Shown one piece after another: positions 15,977-25,135 of a stretch of 35,515 nucleotides of DNA. Numbering within the stretch: the stretch's first letter is position 1; the number at the start of each line of letters is the position of its first letter. The notes under the pieces were generated by a model. It did not search any database and was not told the origin of the DNA. It was given only the letters and a program-made list of their open reading frames with translations. The stretch covers positions 1-35,515 of the forward strand of contig CAKUYZ010000012.1 of NCBI GenBank assembly GCA_934717675.1. Reading direction: 5' to 3'. Made by a program: the position numbers and the translations under genes. The DNA is from an uncultured Bacteroidales bacterium. GTDB taxonomy: Bacteria > Bacteroidota > Bacteroidia > Bacteroidales > Marinilabiliaceae.

Positions 15977-18900
15977 TTATTTGTCAAGCCCCATCCTCTT
16001 GCTCTCGGGGAGGTCTCGCCGCGGGTCGAAGTCGGCCATAAAGCGGTATTCCTTCCTCTCGGCCTTCTTCTTGTCTCGGCTTCCGCTCTTGTCCACCGAG
16101 GCGTAGACGGCAGGCACAATGAGCATGGTGATGATGGTGGAGAAGACCATGCCGCCAATGACGGCCACGCCCATGGGCTGCCAAGTCTCGGAACCCTCGC
16201 TCGTGGAGAGCGCCATAGGCAGCATGCCGAGCATGGTGGTGAGGGATGTCATGAGCACAGGGCGCAGACGGCTGCGGCAGCTGAGGGCTATGGCGTCATA
16301 GAGCTTGACGCCGCGCTCGCGCATGAGGTTGATGTAGTCTATCAGCACGATGCCGTTTTTCGTCACGATGCCTATGAGCATCATGGCTCCAAGGGCGGCC
16401 ACCACGGAGAGGTTGACGTTGAAGATGAGCAGGGCCAAGATTACGCCCGTGAAAGCGAACGGGATGGCCAGCATGATGATGCCGGGCATGACGAAGCTCT
16501 CGAACTCGGCCGCCATGACAAGGTAGACGAGGAGGAGCGACAAGACTACGAGCATGCCCAACGCGCCGAACGACTCTTGCTGATCCTCATAGGCTCCGCC
16601 AATGTAGATGGAGTATTCTGACGGCACGTCCATCTTGTTGATGACGTTTTGCGCGGCCACGGCGATGTCTCCCATGGCGTAGCCAGCCGCAGGCGTGACG
16701 CTGACTTTGAGCATCCTCTGCTTGCTCTTGCGCTCAATGGATGGCGGGTTGTAGCCCTCGCGCAAGTCGCCAAGCTCTTTGAGGCGGACCTTCTCGCCGT
16801 GGCCGTCGGTTATGAGCATGTTCTCGATGTCCGCGATCTTGGAGCGATATTTCTCCTCAAGGCGCACAATGATGTCATACTCGTCTCCGTCCTCCTTGAA
16901 CTTGGAGTTTCTGTAGCCATAGACATAGTAGCGGACGAGGGAGCCCACGCCCGACGTGGTGAGGCCGTGGCGGGCCAGTTTCTCGCGGTCGAGGTGGAGC
17001 TGCAGCTCCGTCTTGTCATCGCCTCGGCTTATGAGGATGTCCTCGGCTCCGGGGATGGTCTTGAGTTGCGCCTTCAGCTCCTGCGCAAAGCGGCTGGTGC
17101 CGGAGAAGTCGTGACCGAAGACCTCAATGTCCACCGTATTGCCCGTGGAACCGCTAGAGCCGAACGAGAGCTCATAGTCAAGAATCTCGGGGAACGAGTT
17201 GAGAATCTTGCGGACGTCATCGCCCATGACGAAGACGGAGCGGTCTCGGTCTTTAAGGTCGACGGTGCGGAGGCGCATGTTGAAGATGTTGTTTCCCGTG
17301 GTGCTCATCATTGAGGCGAAAGAGGCCTCCTCCTCAGAGCCGTAGGATGTGGAGATGATGGTGACCTCCGGGATCTTGACGCGGATGATGGAGTCCACCT
17401 GCATGGCGATGGCCTTTGTCACCTCCACGCGCTGGCCCTGCTGCATCTTGGCGTAGATGCTGAGGTTGTTCTGGTCGTTTTGCGGGAAGAACTCCGTGTG
17501 GAGGAACGGCGCAAGGAAGATGGAGGCTATGAAGAGAGCCGTCATTGACGTGATGGTCAGTGCCTTATGGCCAAGAATCCAGCGTATGAGCTTCTCGTAG
17601 AAGTTATCCAGGGCGTTGAGCCACCTCTGGCTCCATCGGTAGAAGCTGAAGCCCTTGTAGGCCTTGTCCTCCTCGGCGTCTCGCAACTTCAGGAACTTGG
17701 AGCACAGCATGGGCGTGAGCGAGATGGCCGTGAGCGTGGAGGTGGAGACGCAGATGCATATGATCCATCCGAGGGGCTTGAAGAAGATGCCCATGATGCC
17801 TGGGATCATGGTGAGGGGGAAGAAGACGGCTATGGTGACGAGCGTGGTGACGATGACGGACGTCCAGACCTCGTTGGTGCCATATTTGGCGGCCTCCTTG
17901 GGCCTGGAGCCGCGATCGACGTGCTTGGTCACGTTTTCCAACACCACGATGGCGTCGTCCACCACCATGCCTATGGCGATGGAGAGCGACATGAGCGTTA
18001 TGGTGTTGAGCGAGCCGTCAGTGACGGCCAGGTAGATGAACGCCACGATGAGCGAGATTGGGATGGTGAGCGCCACCACGAAGGTGGAGCGCCAACGGCC
18101 CAGGAAGAAGAAGACGACGATGACGACGAAGAGCAACGCGTAGAAAAGCGTCTCCTTCAGGTTGTCAATGGCCTTGATGATGAAGTCGGAGTTGTCCGTG
18201 ATCATCTGGAACTTGATATCGGCCGGCAGCTCTTTCTGCGCTTTCTCAATCTCGGCGCGCGCCTCGGATGCCACAGCCACCGCGTTGGCGTCGGACTGCT
18301 TGGTCACGAGCAAGATACAGCCGTTTTGGCGGTTGACCTGGGTCTCCAGGGTTATGTCTTTGAGCGTGTCTCGGACCGAAGCTATGTCCGACAGCTTGAC
18401 CGTCTTGTCCCCGCTCAGCGCGATGGGGATGTCCTTTATCTCGTCACTCTCCTCAAACTCTCCCTCCACGCGGAGCGAGTAGTCCTCTTTGCCCACCTTG
18501 ACGTTGCCCGCCGAGATGTCTTTATTCTCGGCCAAGATGGTGTTGCCAATCTGGGCCAAGGTGAGGTTGTAGGCGTCGAGCTTGTTGGGGTCGAGATCCA
18601 CATAGACCACGCGCTCGGCGATGCCGGACACGTAGGCCGAGGCCACGCCATCGACGCGGTTGAGGTTCATGATGACCTTGTCATCCAATATCTTATAGAG
18701 GCCCGAGTAGGACTGCTCCGCCGTGACGGCGTAGACGAGGGTCGGCATCATGGAGGTTGAGATCCTCATGATGGTGGGTCGGTCAATGTCGTCGGGCAGG
18801 TTGTTCATGGCCTTGTCCACGGCGTCGCGGACGTCGTTGGAGGCGTTGTCCAGGTTGATGCCCCACTCGAACTCGAGCGTGACGACGGAGAGGTTGTCAT

Positions 18901-19153
18901 ATGACGTTGAGGTCATTTCCTTGAGGTCGTCAACCGAGTTGAGCTGATCCTCAAGCTGCTTGGTGACGTTTTGCTCAATATCGGTGGCGTTGGCACCCGG
19001 ATATGTGGCCATAACCGTGATGTACGGCGGGTCCATCTTGGGGTACTGGTCGATAGGGAGCGTTATGTAGCTGTAGATGCCGATGACGATGACGGCCACG
19101 AAGACCATCATTGTCGAGATCGGCTTCTCTACGGCGGTGCTAAATATGCTCAT
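15977..19153 (-). CDS. acrB: RND efflux pump inner-membrane transporter, AcrB/HAE1 type
   Basis: 1058 aa, normal for the family. Proton-driven inner-membrane trimer that expels drugs, bile acids or other amphiphiles through a tripartite channel. It opens with MSIFSTAVEKPISTMMVFV (TM1), followed by a periplasmic porter domain (about 35-335), TM2-6, a second porter domain (about 555-860) and TM8-12. The proton relay is intact: D399 and D400 in TM4 (IAIGMVVDDAIVVLEN) and K932 in TM10 (IGIVTKNGIVLIDY), the counterparts of E. coli AcrB D407/D408/K940. The conserved motif RPTIMR and the loop after it (about 125-140) are typical of multidrug rather than heavy-metal pumps. The acrA gene ends 41 nt upstream. 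Confidence 0.96.
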   Translation of the reverse strand: MSIFSTAVEKPISTMMVFVAVIVIGIYSYITLPIDQYPKMDPPYITVMATYPGANATDIEQNVTKQLEDQLNSVDDLKEMTSTSYDNLSVVTLEFEWGINLDNASNDVRDAVDKAMNNLPDDIDRPTIMRISTSMMPTLVYAVTAEQSYSGLYKILDDKVIMNLNRVDGVASAYVSGIAERVVYVDLDPNKLDAYNLTLAQIGNTILAENKDISAGNVKVGKEDYSLRVEGEFEESDEIKDIPIALSGDKTVKLSDIASVRDTLKDITLETQVNRQNGCILLVTKQSDANAVAVASEARAEIEKAQKELPADIKFQMITDNSDFIIKAIDNLKETLFYALLFVVIVVFFFLGRWRSTFVVALTIPISLIVAFIYLAVTDGSLNTITLMSLSIAIGMVVDDAIVVLENVTKHVDRGSRPKEAAKYGTNEVWTSVIVTTLVTIAVFFPLTMIPGIMGIFFKPLGWIICICVSTSTLTAISLTPMLCSKFLKLRDAEEDKAYKGFSFYRWSQRWLNALDNFYEKLIRWILGHKALTITSMTALFIASIFLAPFLHTEFFPQNDQNNLSIYAKMQQGQRVEVTKAIAMQVDSIIRVKIPEVTIISTSYGSEEEASFASMMSTTGNNIFNMRLRTVDLKDRDRSVFVMGDDVRKILNSFPEILDYELSFGSSGSTGNTVDIEVFGHDFSGTSRFAQELKAQLKTIPGAEDILISRGDDKTELQLHLDREKLARHGLTTSGVGSLVRYYVYGYRNSKFKEDGDEYDIIVRLEEKYRSKIADIENMLITDGHGEKVRLKELGDLREGYNPPSIERKSKQRMLKVSVTPAAGYAMGDIAVAAQNVINKMDVPSEYSIYIGGAYEDQQESFGALGMLVVLSLLLVYLVMAAEFESFVMPGIIMLAIPFAFTGVILALLIFNVNLSVVAALGAMMLIGIVTKNGIVLIDYINLMRERGVKLYDAIALSCRSRLRPVLMTSLTTMLGMLPMALSTSEGSETWQPMGVAVIGGMVFSTIITMLIVPAVYASVDKSGSRDKKKAERKEYRFMADFDPRRDLPESKRMGLDK

Positions 19154-19194
19154 GTCAGAAAGTATGAGTTATGCGTAAACCCGTGTGTGTCTTG

Positions 19195-20247
19195 TTACTG
19201 CTTGATGTTGAGCTTTCGCCCGTCAACGAGCTTGGCCTGGCCAGTGGAGACGATGAGGTCGCCATCCCTAATCTCGCCGTCAAGAGGCTCGATCTCCACC
19301 TTGTCGTCATATCGGTTGACCACCTTGACGGAGATTCGCTTGGCCACGCCATCTTTTGCCAAGAAGACGTAACGGTCGTTGGAGCCCTGCACCTTGAGCA
19401 CCGCGATGGACTGGACGAGCCTGGTGCGCGCCTTGCCCGTGGCGAAGATGACGGTGCCGTACATGCCGGGGCGCAGCTCCTCCGAGGCGTTGTCAAAGAG
19501 CAGCTCGACGGAGAATGTGCGCGTCTTGGTGTCTACACTGGGGTAGACAATGCTGACGCGGCCCTTGAAGAGGCGGTCTGGGTACACGTCGCTGCGGAGA
19601 GACACGCTCATGCCCTTCTTCACCTCGAGGTAATATTTCTCCGAGATGTTGACAATGGCCTTCATCGGGTTTATCTCCTCGATGGAGATGATGGATGGCT
19701 TGGCGGCCCCGCCGTAGGCCCCGCCCATATAGAGCTCGCCCTCCTCCATATATTTGCCTGTGACGACGCCGTTGAACGGCGCCACGAGGCGGGTGTTCTC
19801 TTTGAGGTTGGCCATGGCCGTCTTCATGACCTCGTATTGCGTGACGGCGGCGTCGTAGTTCTGCTGCGAGATGGAGCCCGTCTCCATAAGTTTCACGGCG
19901 CGGTTATATTCCGTCTCGAGGTTCTTGAGCTGCAGTTTTTGCTGCTCAAGGTTGTTCTCGTCCATCTCCACCAGGAGCTGCCCCTTGCGGATGTGGTCCC
20001 CCACCTCGACGTATATCTTCTTTATGCGCGTGCCGGTGAGCGTGGGCGCGTAATAGACCTGCTCGTTGGCCTCGAGGTTGGCGGTGTATTCTATGGTCCT
20101 CTCCACATCCGTGGTGCGGATGGTGTCCACCCTTACCAGCACGGCGTCGTCTTCCGTCGTCTGCTCCTGCTGTTTGTCTCCGCCGCAAGCCGTCAGCATG
20201 GGCATGGAGATGAGGGCAAGCGAGCCGAATATCAAACTCTTTTCCAT
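19195..20247 (-). CDS. acrA: RND efflux periplasmic adaptor (membrane fusion protein)
   Basis: 350 aa. Lipoprotein signal with Cys21 (LTACGG), so anchored to the inner membrane and facing the periplasm. Domain order is that of AcrA/MexA: first lipoyl half (about 60-95, GTRIKKIYVEVGDHIRKGQLLVEMD), a short alpha-hairpin (about 95-145), second lipoyl half (APFNGVVTGKYMEEGELY, about 155-172), a beta-barrel (about 185-270) and a membrane-proximal domain to the end. The short hairpin is usual for Bacteroidota adaptors. It bridges the transporter encoded downstream and the outer-membrane channel encoded upstream. The tolC-like gene ends 62 nt before it. Confidence 0.94.
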   Translation of the reverse strand: MEKSLIFGSLALISMPMLTACGGDKQQEQTTEDDAVLVRVDTIRTTDVERTIEYTANLEANEQVYYAPTLTGTRIKKIYVEVGDHIRKGQLLVEMDENNLEQQKLQLKNLETEYNRAVKLMETGSISQQNYDAAVTQYEVMKTAMANLKENTRLVAPFNGVVTGKYMEEGELYMGGAYGGAAKPSIISIEEINPMKAIVNISEKYYLEVKKGMSVSLRSDVYPDRLFKGRVSIVYPSVDTKTRTFSVELLFDNASEELRPGMYGTVIFATGKARTRLVQSIAVLKVQGSNDRYVFLAKDGVAKRISVKVVNRYDDKVEIEPLDGEIRDGDLIVSTGQAKLVDGRKLNIKQ

Positions 20248-20309
20248 TTAATCTATCTTGTGTTTTTTGTTTACTGAAGAAATGTGAACAAGCTTCTCTC
20301 GCGCTCCGC

Positions 20310-21572
20310 CTAGAGCATATTGTAGAGTTTCAGCAGCTTGACCTGCGCGGAAAGGAGGTCGAGGCTGGCCGAGGCGTAGGCGCTCTCTGCCGAGAGGTAG
20401 TTGGTGTTGGCCTGCGTGAGGTCGAGGCTGGAGAGCGCTCCCTGGTCATACTTGTTGCGGTAGTTCTGGAGCACCCGGCGCGCCACCTCGAGGTTTTTCT
20501 TTTGGAGGTCGTAGGCGTCGGCCGCCGTCTGGAGGTCGAAGGCGTACTGCTCGGCGTTTTGCGCCAAGTTGTCTTCCAGGAGGGCGATGTTGGTCTCTGT
20601 CTTGCGGAGGTCAATCTGCGCCTGCTTCAGCTGCGAATGCCTTTGGAAGCCGGAGAATATGGGGATGCTGAGCGTCAGGTTGCCGACGTGGTCGAAGTTC
20701 ATGAAACCGCCCTTGATGGCGTTGGAATATTGGTATGAGGCCGTGAGTGTGGGTATGTAGGCGAACTTGCGGAGCTTGACCGTCTGCTCGCCCACCTCGC
20801 GGCTTATGAGCAGCTGCTTGTATTGGGCGTTTTTGGAGATGTCCAGGCTGGCAGTGTCCACGCCATGGTTGGCCTCCAAGACCGCGTCCAGCGTCTGCGT
20901 CACCTCGACTTTTGTGGCGATGTCCACTCCCATCTGCAGCACAAGGAGTTTCTTGGTGCTCTCGAGGCTCCGCTGGAGGGAGAGGATGGAGTTTTGTATG
21001 GTGGAGACGTTGATGTTGATCTGGTCAACGTCGGTCTGTTCCAGGGTTCCCACCTCATAGCATCGGGCCGTGTGGTTGGCAATCTCTTGCATGTCCACGA
21101 GGTTGTCTTTGAGGATGTCCAGGTTGCGCTTGAGGGTCAATACGGCGTAATACGTGTCTGCCACGTTGGCTTTGACGTCGAGCTCGGTCTGCTCCACGGC
21201 GGCGTCAGTGAGCCGCTGGGCAATCTTGGCCACTTTGACGGAGGCCACCTGCTGCATGGCGAACGTCCACGACGCCGTGGCGGCCAAGGTCAGCGAGTTT
21301 GGCATCTTGATGGCCATCCCACCGAAGTCCATCTCCTTGCCGAAATATGTGGTGCCGGTGAGCGAGGCGTTGACCTGCGGCAGGCCCTGCGAGCGCGCCT
21401 CGCGCACCTTCTGGTAATACGTCTCGCGATCCAGGGCGCTGGCCTGCAACTGCTTGTTGTGTTGCACGGCGCTGCTTATGGCCGTCTGCAGATCCACGCT
21501 CATGGCCTCCTGGGCCCTGACCGTCGCGACCGCGGCCAAAGACGCGGCCACTGTGACAATTAAAGCTTTCAT
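20310..21572 (-). CDS. tolC: TolC-family outer-membrane efflux channel
   Basis: 420 aa. A signal peptide (MKALIVTVAASLAAVATVRA, cleavage near AQEA) targets it to the outer membrane. The sequence is mostly long amphipathic helices in two similar halves, with a beta-barrel segment in each (for example ASLTGTTYFGKEMDFGG and ATASWTF in the first, TLTASYQYSNAIKGGF in the second), as in trimeric TolC-type channels. The C-terminal helix ending SLDLLSAQVKLLKLYNML fits the family. No lipobox, unlike OprM-type channels. It starts 7 nt after the tetR stop. Confidence 0.93.
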   Translation of the reverse strand: MKALIVTVAASLAAVATVRAQEAMSVDLQTAISSAVQHNKQLQASALDRETYYQKVREARSQGLPQVNASLTGTTYFGKEMDFGGMAIKMPNSLTLAATASWTFAMQQVASVKVAKIAQRLTDAAVEQTELDVKANVADTYYAVLTLKRNLDILKDNLVDMQEIANHTARCYEVGTLEQTDVDQININVSTIQNSILSLQRSLESTKKLLVLQMGVDIATKVEVTQTLDAVLEANHGVDTASLDISKNAQYKQLLISREVGEQTVKLRKFAYIPTLTASYQYSNAIKGGFMNFDHVGNLTLSIPIFSGFQRHSQLKQAQIDLRKTETNIALLEDNLAQNAEQYAFDLQTAADAYDLQKKNLEVARRVLQNYRNKYDQGALSSLDLTQANTNYLSAESAYASASLDLLSAQVKLLKLYNML

Positions 21573-21579
21573 CTTGTAT

Positions 21580-22224
21580 TTATATCTCTATCTTGGTGTT
21601 TTTCTGCTTGTCCGCCTCCGTCATGCGCGCCAGCAGCGCATCGATCTGCTCCACGCCCTTGGGCGTGGCCATGCCACGGAGGAATATGGCCACGAGGTGG
21701 CGGAGCATATAGGGCAAGCTCCATCGGCCCAAGGAGGCGAAACTGGGCAAGTCGCGCCTGTCGTTGCCCAATATGATGTAAGATATGAATTCGGAGTCCA
21801 CCTCTTTCCTCAGGTAGCCGTCCCTCTTGCCGTCTTCTATGAGGCCTTGCATCTTCTTGCGGTATACGTCCATGCTCTGATTCATAGACTCCCGGACGTT
21901 GGCGCAGTTGAGCCTGTTCAAATCCTCAAAAAACACGGGGTTGACAGTCTGAAGAAAACTCATGGCACTATATACGCTCGCCAACATTGTCTCAATGAAC
22001 GACTTGGAGCTGTCTCGCAAGGCCTCGTCCAGCTTCCGCAGTCTCTCGCTGTAGAGCAGGTCAAAGCAAGAGACCAGCAGCGCGTCTTTGCTAGCAAACG
22101 TCTCATATAGAGTCCGCTTGCTTATGCCAACGCTCTTGGCCACATCGTCCATGGAGACGGCCTTGATGCCCCGGTCGAAAAAAAGTTTTATAGACGCCTC
22201 TTTTATCTTGTCGGCAAGATCCAT
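21580..22224 (-). CDS. TetR-family transcriptional regulator of the efflux operon
   Basis: 214 aa. The N-terminal helix-turn-helix is clear (about 10-47: ASIKLFFDRGIKAVSMDDVA, then SVGISKRTLYETFASKDALL), followed by an all-helical ligand-binding and dimerisation domain. TetR regulators usually repress and are released by pump substrates. It is the first gene of the operon, 7 nt before the tolC-like gene, so it probably regulates its own promoter. Upstream and divergent is the S46 peptidase gene, with 200 nt between the starts. Confidence 0.93.
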   Translation of the reverse strand: MDLADKIKEASIKLFFDRGIKAVSMDDVAKSVGISKRTLYETFASKDALLVSCFDLLYSERLRKLDEALRDSSKSFIETMLASVYSAMSFLQTVNPVFFEDLNRLNCANVRESMNQSMDVYRKKMQGLIEDGKRDGYLRKEVDSEFISYIILGNDRRDLPSFASLGRWSLPYMLRHLVAIFLRGMATPKGVEQIDALLARMTEADKQKNTKIEI

Positions 22225-22247
22225 TCTTATCTTATCTCGTTTACGCG

Positions 22248-22278
22248 CTAAGTTATTGCGAAAACTCTGAACGACAAA
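22248..22278 (-). promoter_or_regulatory. Promoter of the tetR-tolC-acrA-acrB operon
   Basis: On the minus strand a -33 TTTG (complement of 22275-22278) is followed after exactly 19 nt by TAACTTAG (complement of 22248-22255), one mismatch from the -7 consensus TAnnTTTG. The start codon lies 23 nt beyond, giving a short leader. Confidence 0.55.
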
Positions 22279-22287
22279 ACCGTTTTC
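22260..22287. promoter_or_regulatory. Candidate TetR operator over the efflux promoter
   Basis: GAAAAC (22260-22265) and GTTTTC (22282-22287) form an inverted repeat with half-site centres 22 bp apart, about two helical turns. A tighter palindrome, AAAAC-C-GTTTT, occupies 22276-22286. Both overlap the -33/spacer region of the tetR promoter, where a self-repressor would act. The assignment rests only on symmetry and position. Confidence 0.3.
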
Positions 22288-22386
22288 TTGATTTAAGTTT
22301 TATTTCCTTTCGTGGCCGTTTAGCACAACATACGTTAAATGAAAGGCCGCTTGGCCAGTGCGACTAGCTACAGTGCCACAAAAACA

Positions 22387-22394
22387 TATCTTTG
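22387..22394 (+). promoter_or_regulatory. Promoter -7 box of the S46 peptidase gene
   Basis: TATCTTTG matches TAnnTTTG exactly, 30 nt upstream of ATG 22425. No TTTG is seen at the -33 position, which is often weak in this phylum. Confidence 0.6.
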
Positions 22395-22424
22395 TGACAT
22401 AAATACATACACACATTATAACAG

Positions 22425-24542
22425 ATGACGATGAAAAGACTGTTTTTGGCCTTGGCCGGGCTGGCGGCGTTCGGGGCGAACGCGTTGGCCGACGAGGGCA
22501 TGTGGATTCTCAGCCTGCTGAGCCGCCACAACATTGACGTGATGCGGCAAGAGGGCTGCAAACTGACCAAAGAGCAGATATATAGCGTGAACCATGGCTC
22601 CATCAAAGACGCCGTGATAATATTTGGCGGCGGGTGCACGGGCGAGATTGTGTCTGACAACGGCCTCATCTTCACCAACCATCACTGCGGATATTCATCA
22701 ATACAGCAGCTCTCGTCTGTAGACCACAACTACCTGCGCGACGGCTACTGGTCTCGCTCTTTTGACGAGGATCTGCCCGTCGACGGACTCGAGGTCCGCT
22801 TCCTCCACTCTTTTGACGACGTGACAAACAGAGTGATGGACTCGCTGCCAGCCGACATCTCCCCAGAGGCCAAGGCCAACCTCATCAAGAGCCGCTGCCG
22901 CGACATTGAAAACGCCAGCGGAGAAGACGGCAAATACGAGGCGTCTGTAGAGAGCTTCTTTGAAGGCAACCAATATTTCCTGATACGCTACAAGGTCTAC
23001 ACCGACGTGCGCCTTGTGGCCACACCGCCCGAGAGCATTGGCAAGTTCGGCCACGACACCGACAACTGGCAGTGGCCGCGCCACACGGGAGACTTCTCCA
23101 TCTTCCGCGTATACGCGGGGCAAGACAATGAGCCGGCGGACTACTCGGCCAGCAACAAGCCCTATAAGCCCGCGCACCATCTGCCCGTCTCGCTCAAAGG
23201 CATGAAGCCCGGCGACTTTGCCATGACCATCGGATACCCTGGCTCAACAGACAGGTATGCATCGTCTTGGGCCGTGAAACAGACGCGAGACGTGGACAAC
23301 GCCAGCCGCATAGAGCCGCGAGACATAAAGCAGAAGATATGGCTCGCCGACATGCTCGCCGACCAGGCCACATACATCAAGTACGCCTCGAAATATTCGC
23401 GGAGCACCAACTATTACAAGAACAGTATCGGCATGAACCGAGGCATTGACAACCTCGACGTCATAGGGCGCAAGGAGGCCGAGGAGGCCGCGTTCCGCAA
23501 ATGGGCCAAGAAAAATGGCACAAGCGAGCAGAAAGCCGTCCTCAAAAACCTGAAAAAGCTCACAGCCGAGGCCGAGCCATACGTCAAGGCGGGCGACTAC
23601 TGGTTCGAGTGCCTATTCGCCGGCCCCGAGATCTTCCGCTTCGCCTACAAGATGAACCAGTTGGCAGCCAAAGACTCCGCCGACACGCAAGCCATGACCG
23701 AAGCGGCCAACGCCTTCTTCAAAGACTACAGCCCGGCCACCGACCGCAAGACCACAGCAGCCCTGCTGGCCTACTATGCCAAGCACATCAGCGGCAAGTT
23801 CCACCCCGCGTTCTTCAAAGACATTGCCAACGAGGCGGCGTTCGCGCGCTTTGCCAACGAGCTATTCACCCAAAGCATCTTCGCCGACTCCGCAAAGCTC
23901 AACAAGGCACTGAGAGACAACCGCGTTGACGACATCAAGAACGACAAGGCCACGCTCTGCGCCACCGACATGATAGACGTCTACGCAAACAAGATCGTGA
24001 GCCAATCTTCAGCCATCCTCGACCGCCTGGCCGAGGCCAAGAGAATATACATGGCCGGCAGGATGCAGATGCAGCCCGACCGCGACTTCTACTCCGACGC
24101 CAACTTCACCATGCGCCTGAGCTACGGCCAAGTGGGCGGATACTCGACGGCCGACACCACATATACCTACTTCACAGACATGGACGGCCTCATGGCAAAA
24201 GAGGACCCGACAAACTGGGAGTTCGTGGTGGACCCGAAGCTCAAAGAGCTGTATGGAAAGAAAGATTTCGGTCCATATGCCGACAAGGACGGCAAAATGC
24301 ACGTCTGCTTCATCACGAACAATGACATCACCGGAGGCAACTCGGGCAGCCCCGTGATTGGAGGAGACGGATCTTTGCTCGGCCTGGCCTTTGACGGCAA
24401 CTGGGAGGCCATGAGCGGAGACATAATCTTCGAGCCTAAAGTCCAGAGGTGCATTTGCGTAGACATCCGCTACGTACTCTTCGTGATCGACAAAATAGGC
24501 GGCGCGCAAAACATCATTGACGAGCTGACCATAAACAAATAG
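22425..24542 (+). CDS. S46-family dipeptidyl peptidase, DPP7 type
   Basis: 705 aa with a signal peptide (MTMKRLFLALAGLAAFGANALA), so periplasmic or surface-exposed. S46 enzymes remove dipeptides from peptide N-termini and feed amino-acid fermentation. The chymotrypsin-like triad is visible: His87 in TNHHCGY, Asp223 in WPRHTGDFSIFR, Ser640 in GGNSGSPV. Between them lies a large helical domain typical of the family. The residue 18 positions after the catalytic Ser sets P1 preference in known members (Gly in DPP7, Arg in DPP11, from memory). Here it is Gly658 (AFDGNWEAMSGD), so a DPP7-like preference for hydrophobic P1 residues is expected. The alternative ATG at 22431 would serve equally. It is monocistronic: own promoter, own terminator. 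Confidence 0.94.
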   Translation: MTMKRLFLALAGLAAFGANALADEGMWILSLLSRHNIDVMRQEGCKLTKEQIYSVNHGSIKDAVIIFGGGCTGEIVSDNGLIFTNHHCGYSSIQQLSSVDHNYLRDGYWSRSFDEDLPVDGLEVRFLHSFDDVTNRVMDSLPADISPEAKANLIKSRCRDIENASGEDGKYEASVESFFEGNQYFLIRYKVYTDVRLVATPPESIGKFGHDTDNWQWPRHTGDFSIFRVYAGQDNEPADYSASNKPYKPAHHLPVSLKGMKPGDFAMTIGYPGSTDRYASSWAVKQTRDVDNASRIEPRDIKQKIWLADMLADQATYIKYASKYSRSTNYYKNSIGMNRGIDNLDVIGRKEAEEAAFRKWAKKNGTSEQKAVLKNLKKLTAEAEPYVKAGDYWFECLFAGPEIFRFAYKMNQLAAKDSADTQAMTEAANAFFKDYSPATDRKTTAALLAYYAKHISGKFHPAFFKDIANEAAFARFANELFTQSIFADSAKLNKALRDNRVDDIKNDKATLCATDMIDVYANKIVSQSSAILDRLAEAKRIYMAGRMQMQPDRDFYSDANFTMRLSYGQVGGYSTADTTYTYFTDMDGLMAKEDPTNWEFVVDPKLKELYGKKDFGPYADKDGKMHVCFITNNDITGGNSGSPVIGGDGSLLGLAFDGNWEAMSGDIIFEPKVQRCICVDIRYVLFVIDKIGGAQNIIDELTINK

Positions 24543-24573
24543 CCCAACAGGGCTGGCCGCACGCCAGACACAG

Positions 24574-24612
24574 GGCGCGGCGCATGGCACACCCCCATGC
24601 GCCGCGCCTTTT
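24574..24612 (+). terminator. Intrinsic terminator after the S46 peptidase gene
   Basis: A perfect 14-bp stem (24574-24587 with 24595-24608, 7-nt loop) is followed by TTTT. It lies 32 nt after the stop codon and cleanly separates the peptidase from tsaE. Confidence 0.88.
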
Positions 24613-24703
24613 CCATATAATATGACCGAGCAAAAAGCGGACGCTCGCAACGCAATAAACGCTGTCATTTCGTATATTCGCAAGGCAAAAAAGGACTCTC
24701 ACG

Positions 24704-25120
24704 ATGCAAAAATTCACAGCACGCACGCCGGAAGAGATGGACGCCATCGCACCCGACATCATCAACGCCATAGGCGACAGCCGAGTGGTGGCCATGGACG
24801 CGCCCATGGGCGCAGGCAAAACAACTCTTGTCAAGGCCATATGCAAAGCCCTCGGCACATCTAGCGTGGTCAACAGCCCAACATTCGCCATCATAAACGA
24901 CTATGAGCTGCCAGGAGGCAAGGCTCTCTATCATTTTGACCTCTACAGGCTTAAAGACATAAACGAAGCTTTCAACATGGGCTTCGACGAATATTTCTAC
25001 TCTGGCAACTACTGTTTTGTGGAGTGGCCAGCCATTGCGGAGGACATTTTGCCCGACGACACCAAGACACTCCGCATATCGGTGGAGGAAGACGGGACGA
25101 GAGTGATCGCCATTGAGTAA
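24704..25120 (+). CDS. tsaE: tRNA threonylcarbamoyladenosine biosynthesis ATPase TsaE
   Basis: 138 aa, usual length. TsaE is the ATPase that works with TsaB and TsaD to make t6A37 on ANN-decoding tRNAs. Visible: the P-loop MGAGKTTLVKAI (about 35-46; first P-loop Gly replaced by Ala in DAPMGAGKT), the SPTFAIINDY motif (about 58-67), YHFDLYRLKD (about 75-84) and the C-terminal VEWPAIAEDILP motif (about 105-116). The next gene begins 15 nt after the stop, so they are cotranscribed. A weak -7-like TATATTCG at 24673-24680 lies 23 nt upstream of the start and may be the promoter. Confidence 0.95.
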   Translation: MQKFTARTPEEMDAIAPDIINAIGDSRVVAMDAPMGAGKTTLVKAICKALGTSSVVNSPTFAIINDYELPGGKALYHFDLYRLKDINEAFNMGFDEYFYSGNYCFVEWPAIAEDILPDDTKTLRISVEEDGTRVIAIE

Positions 25121-25135
25121 CCAACCATCCCCCCC

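Noticed and set aside
17567..18760. 397-codon plus-strand frame opposite acrB
   Set aside because: Asp/Glu/His/Gly-rich antisense shadow of the transporter gene, no domain.
22225..22424. Replication origin at the strand switch
   Set aside because: All genes diverge from here, but the gap is short, holds no DnaA-box cluster and no dnaA/dnaN neighbour; two ordinary promoters explain it.
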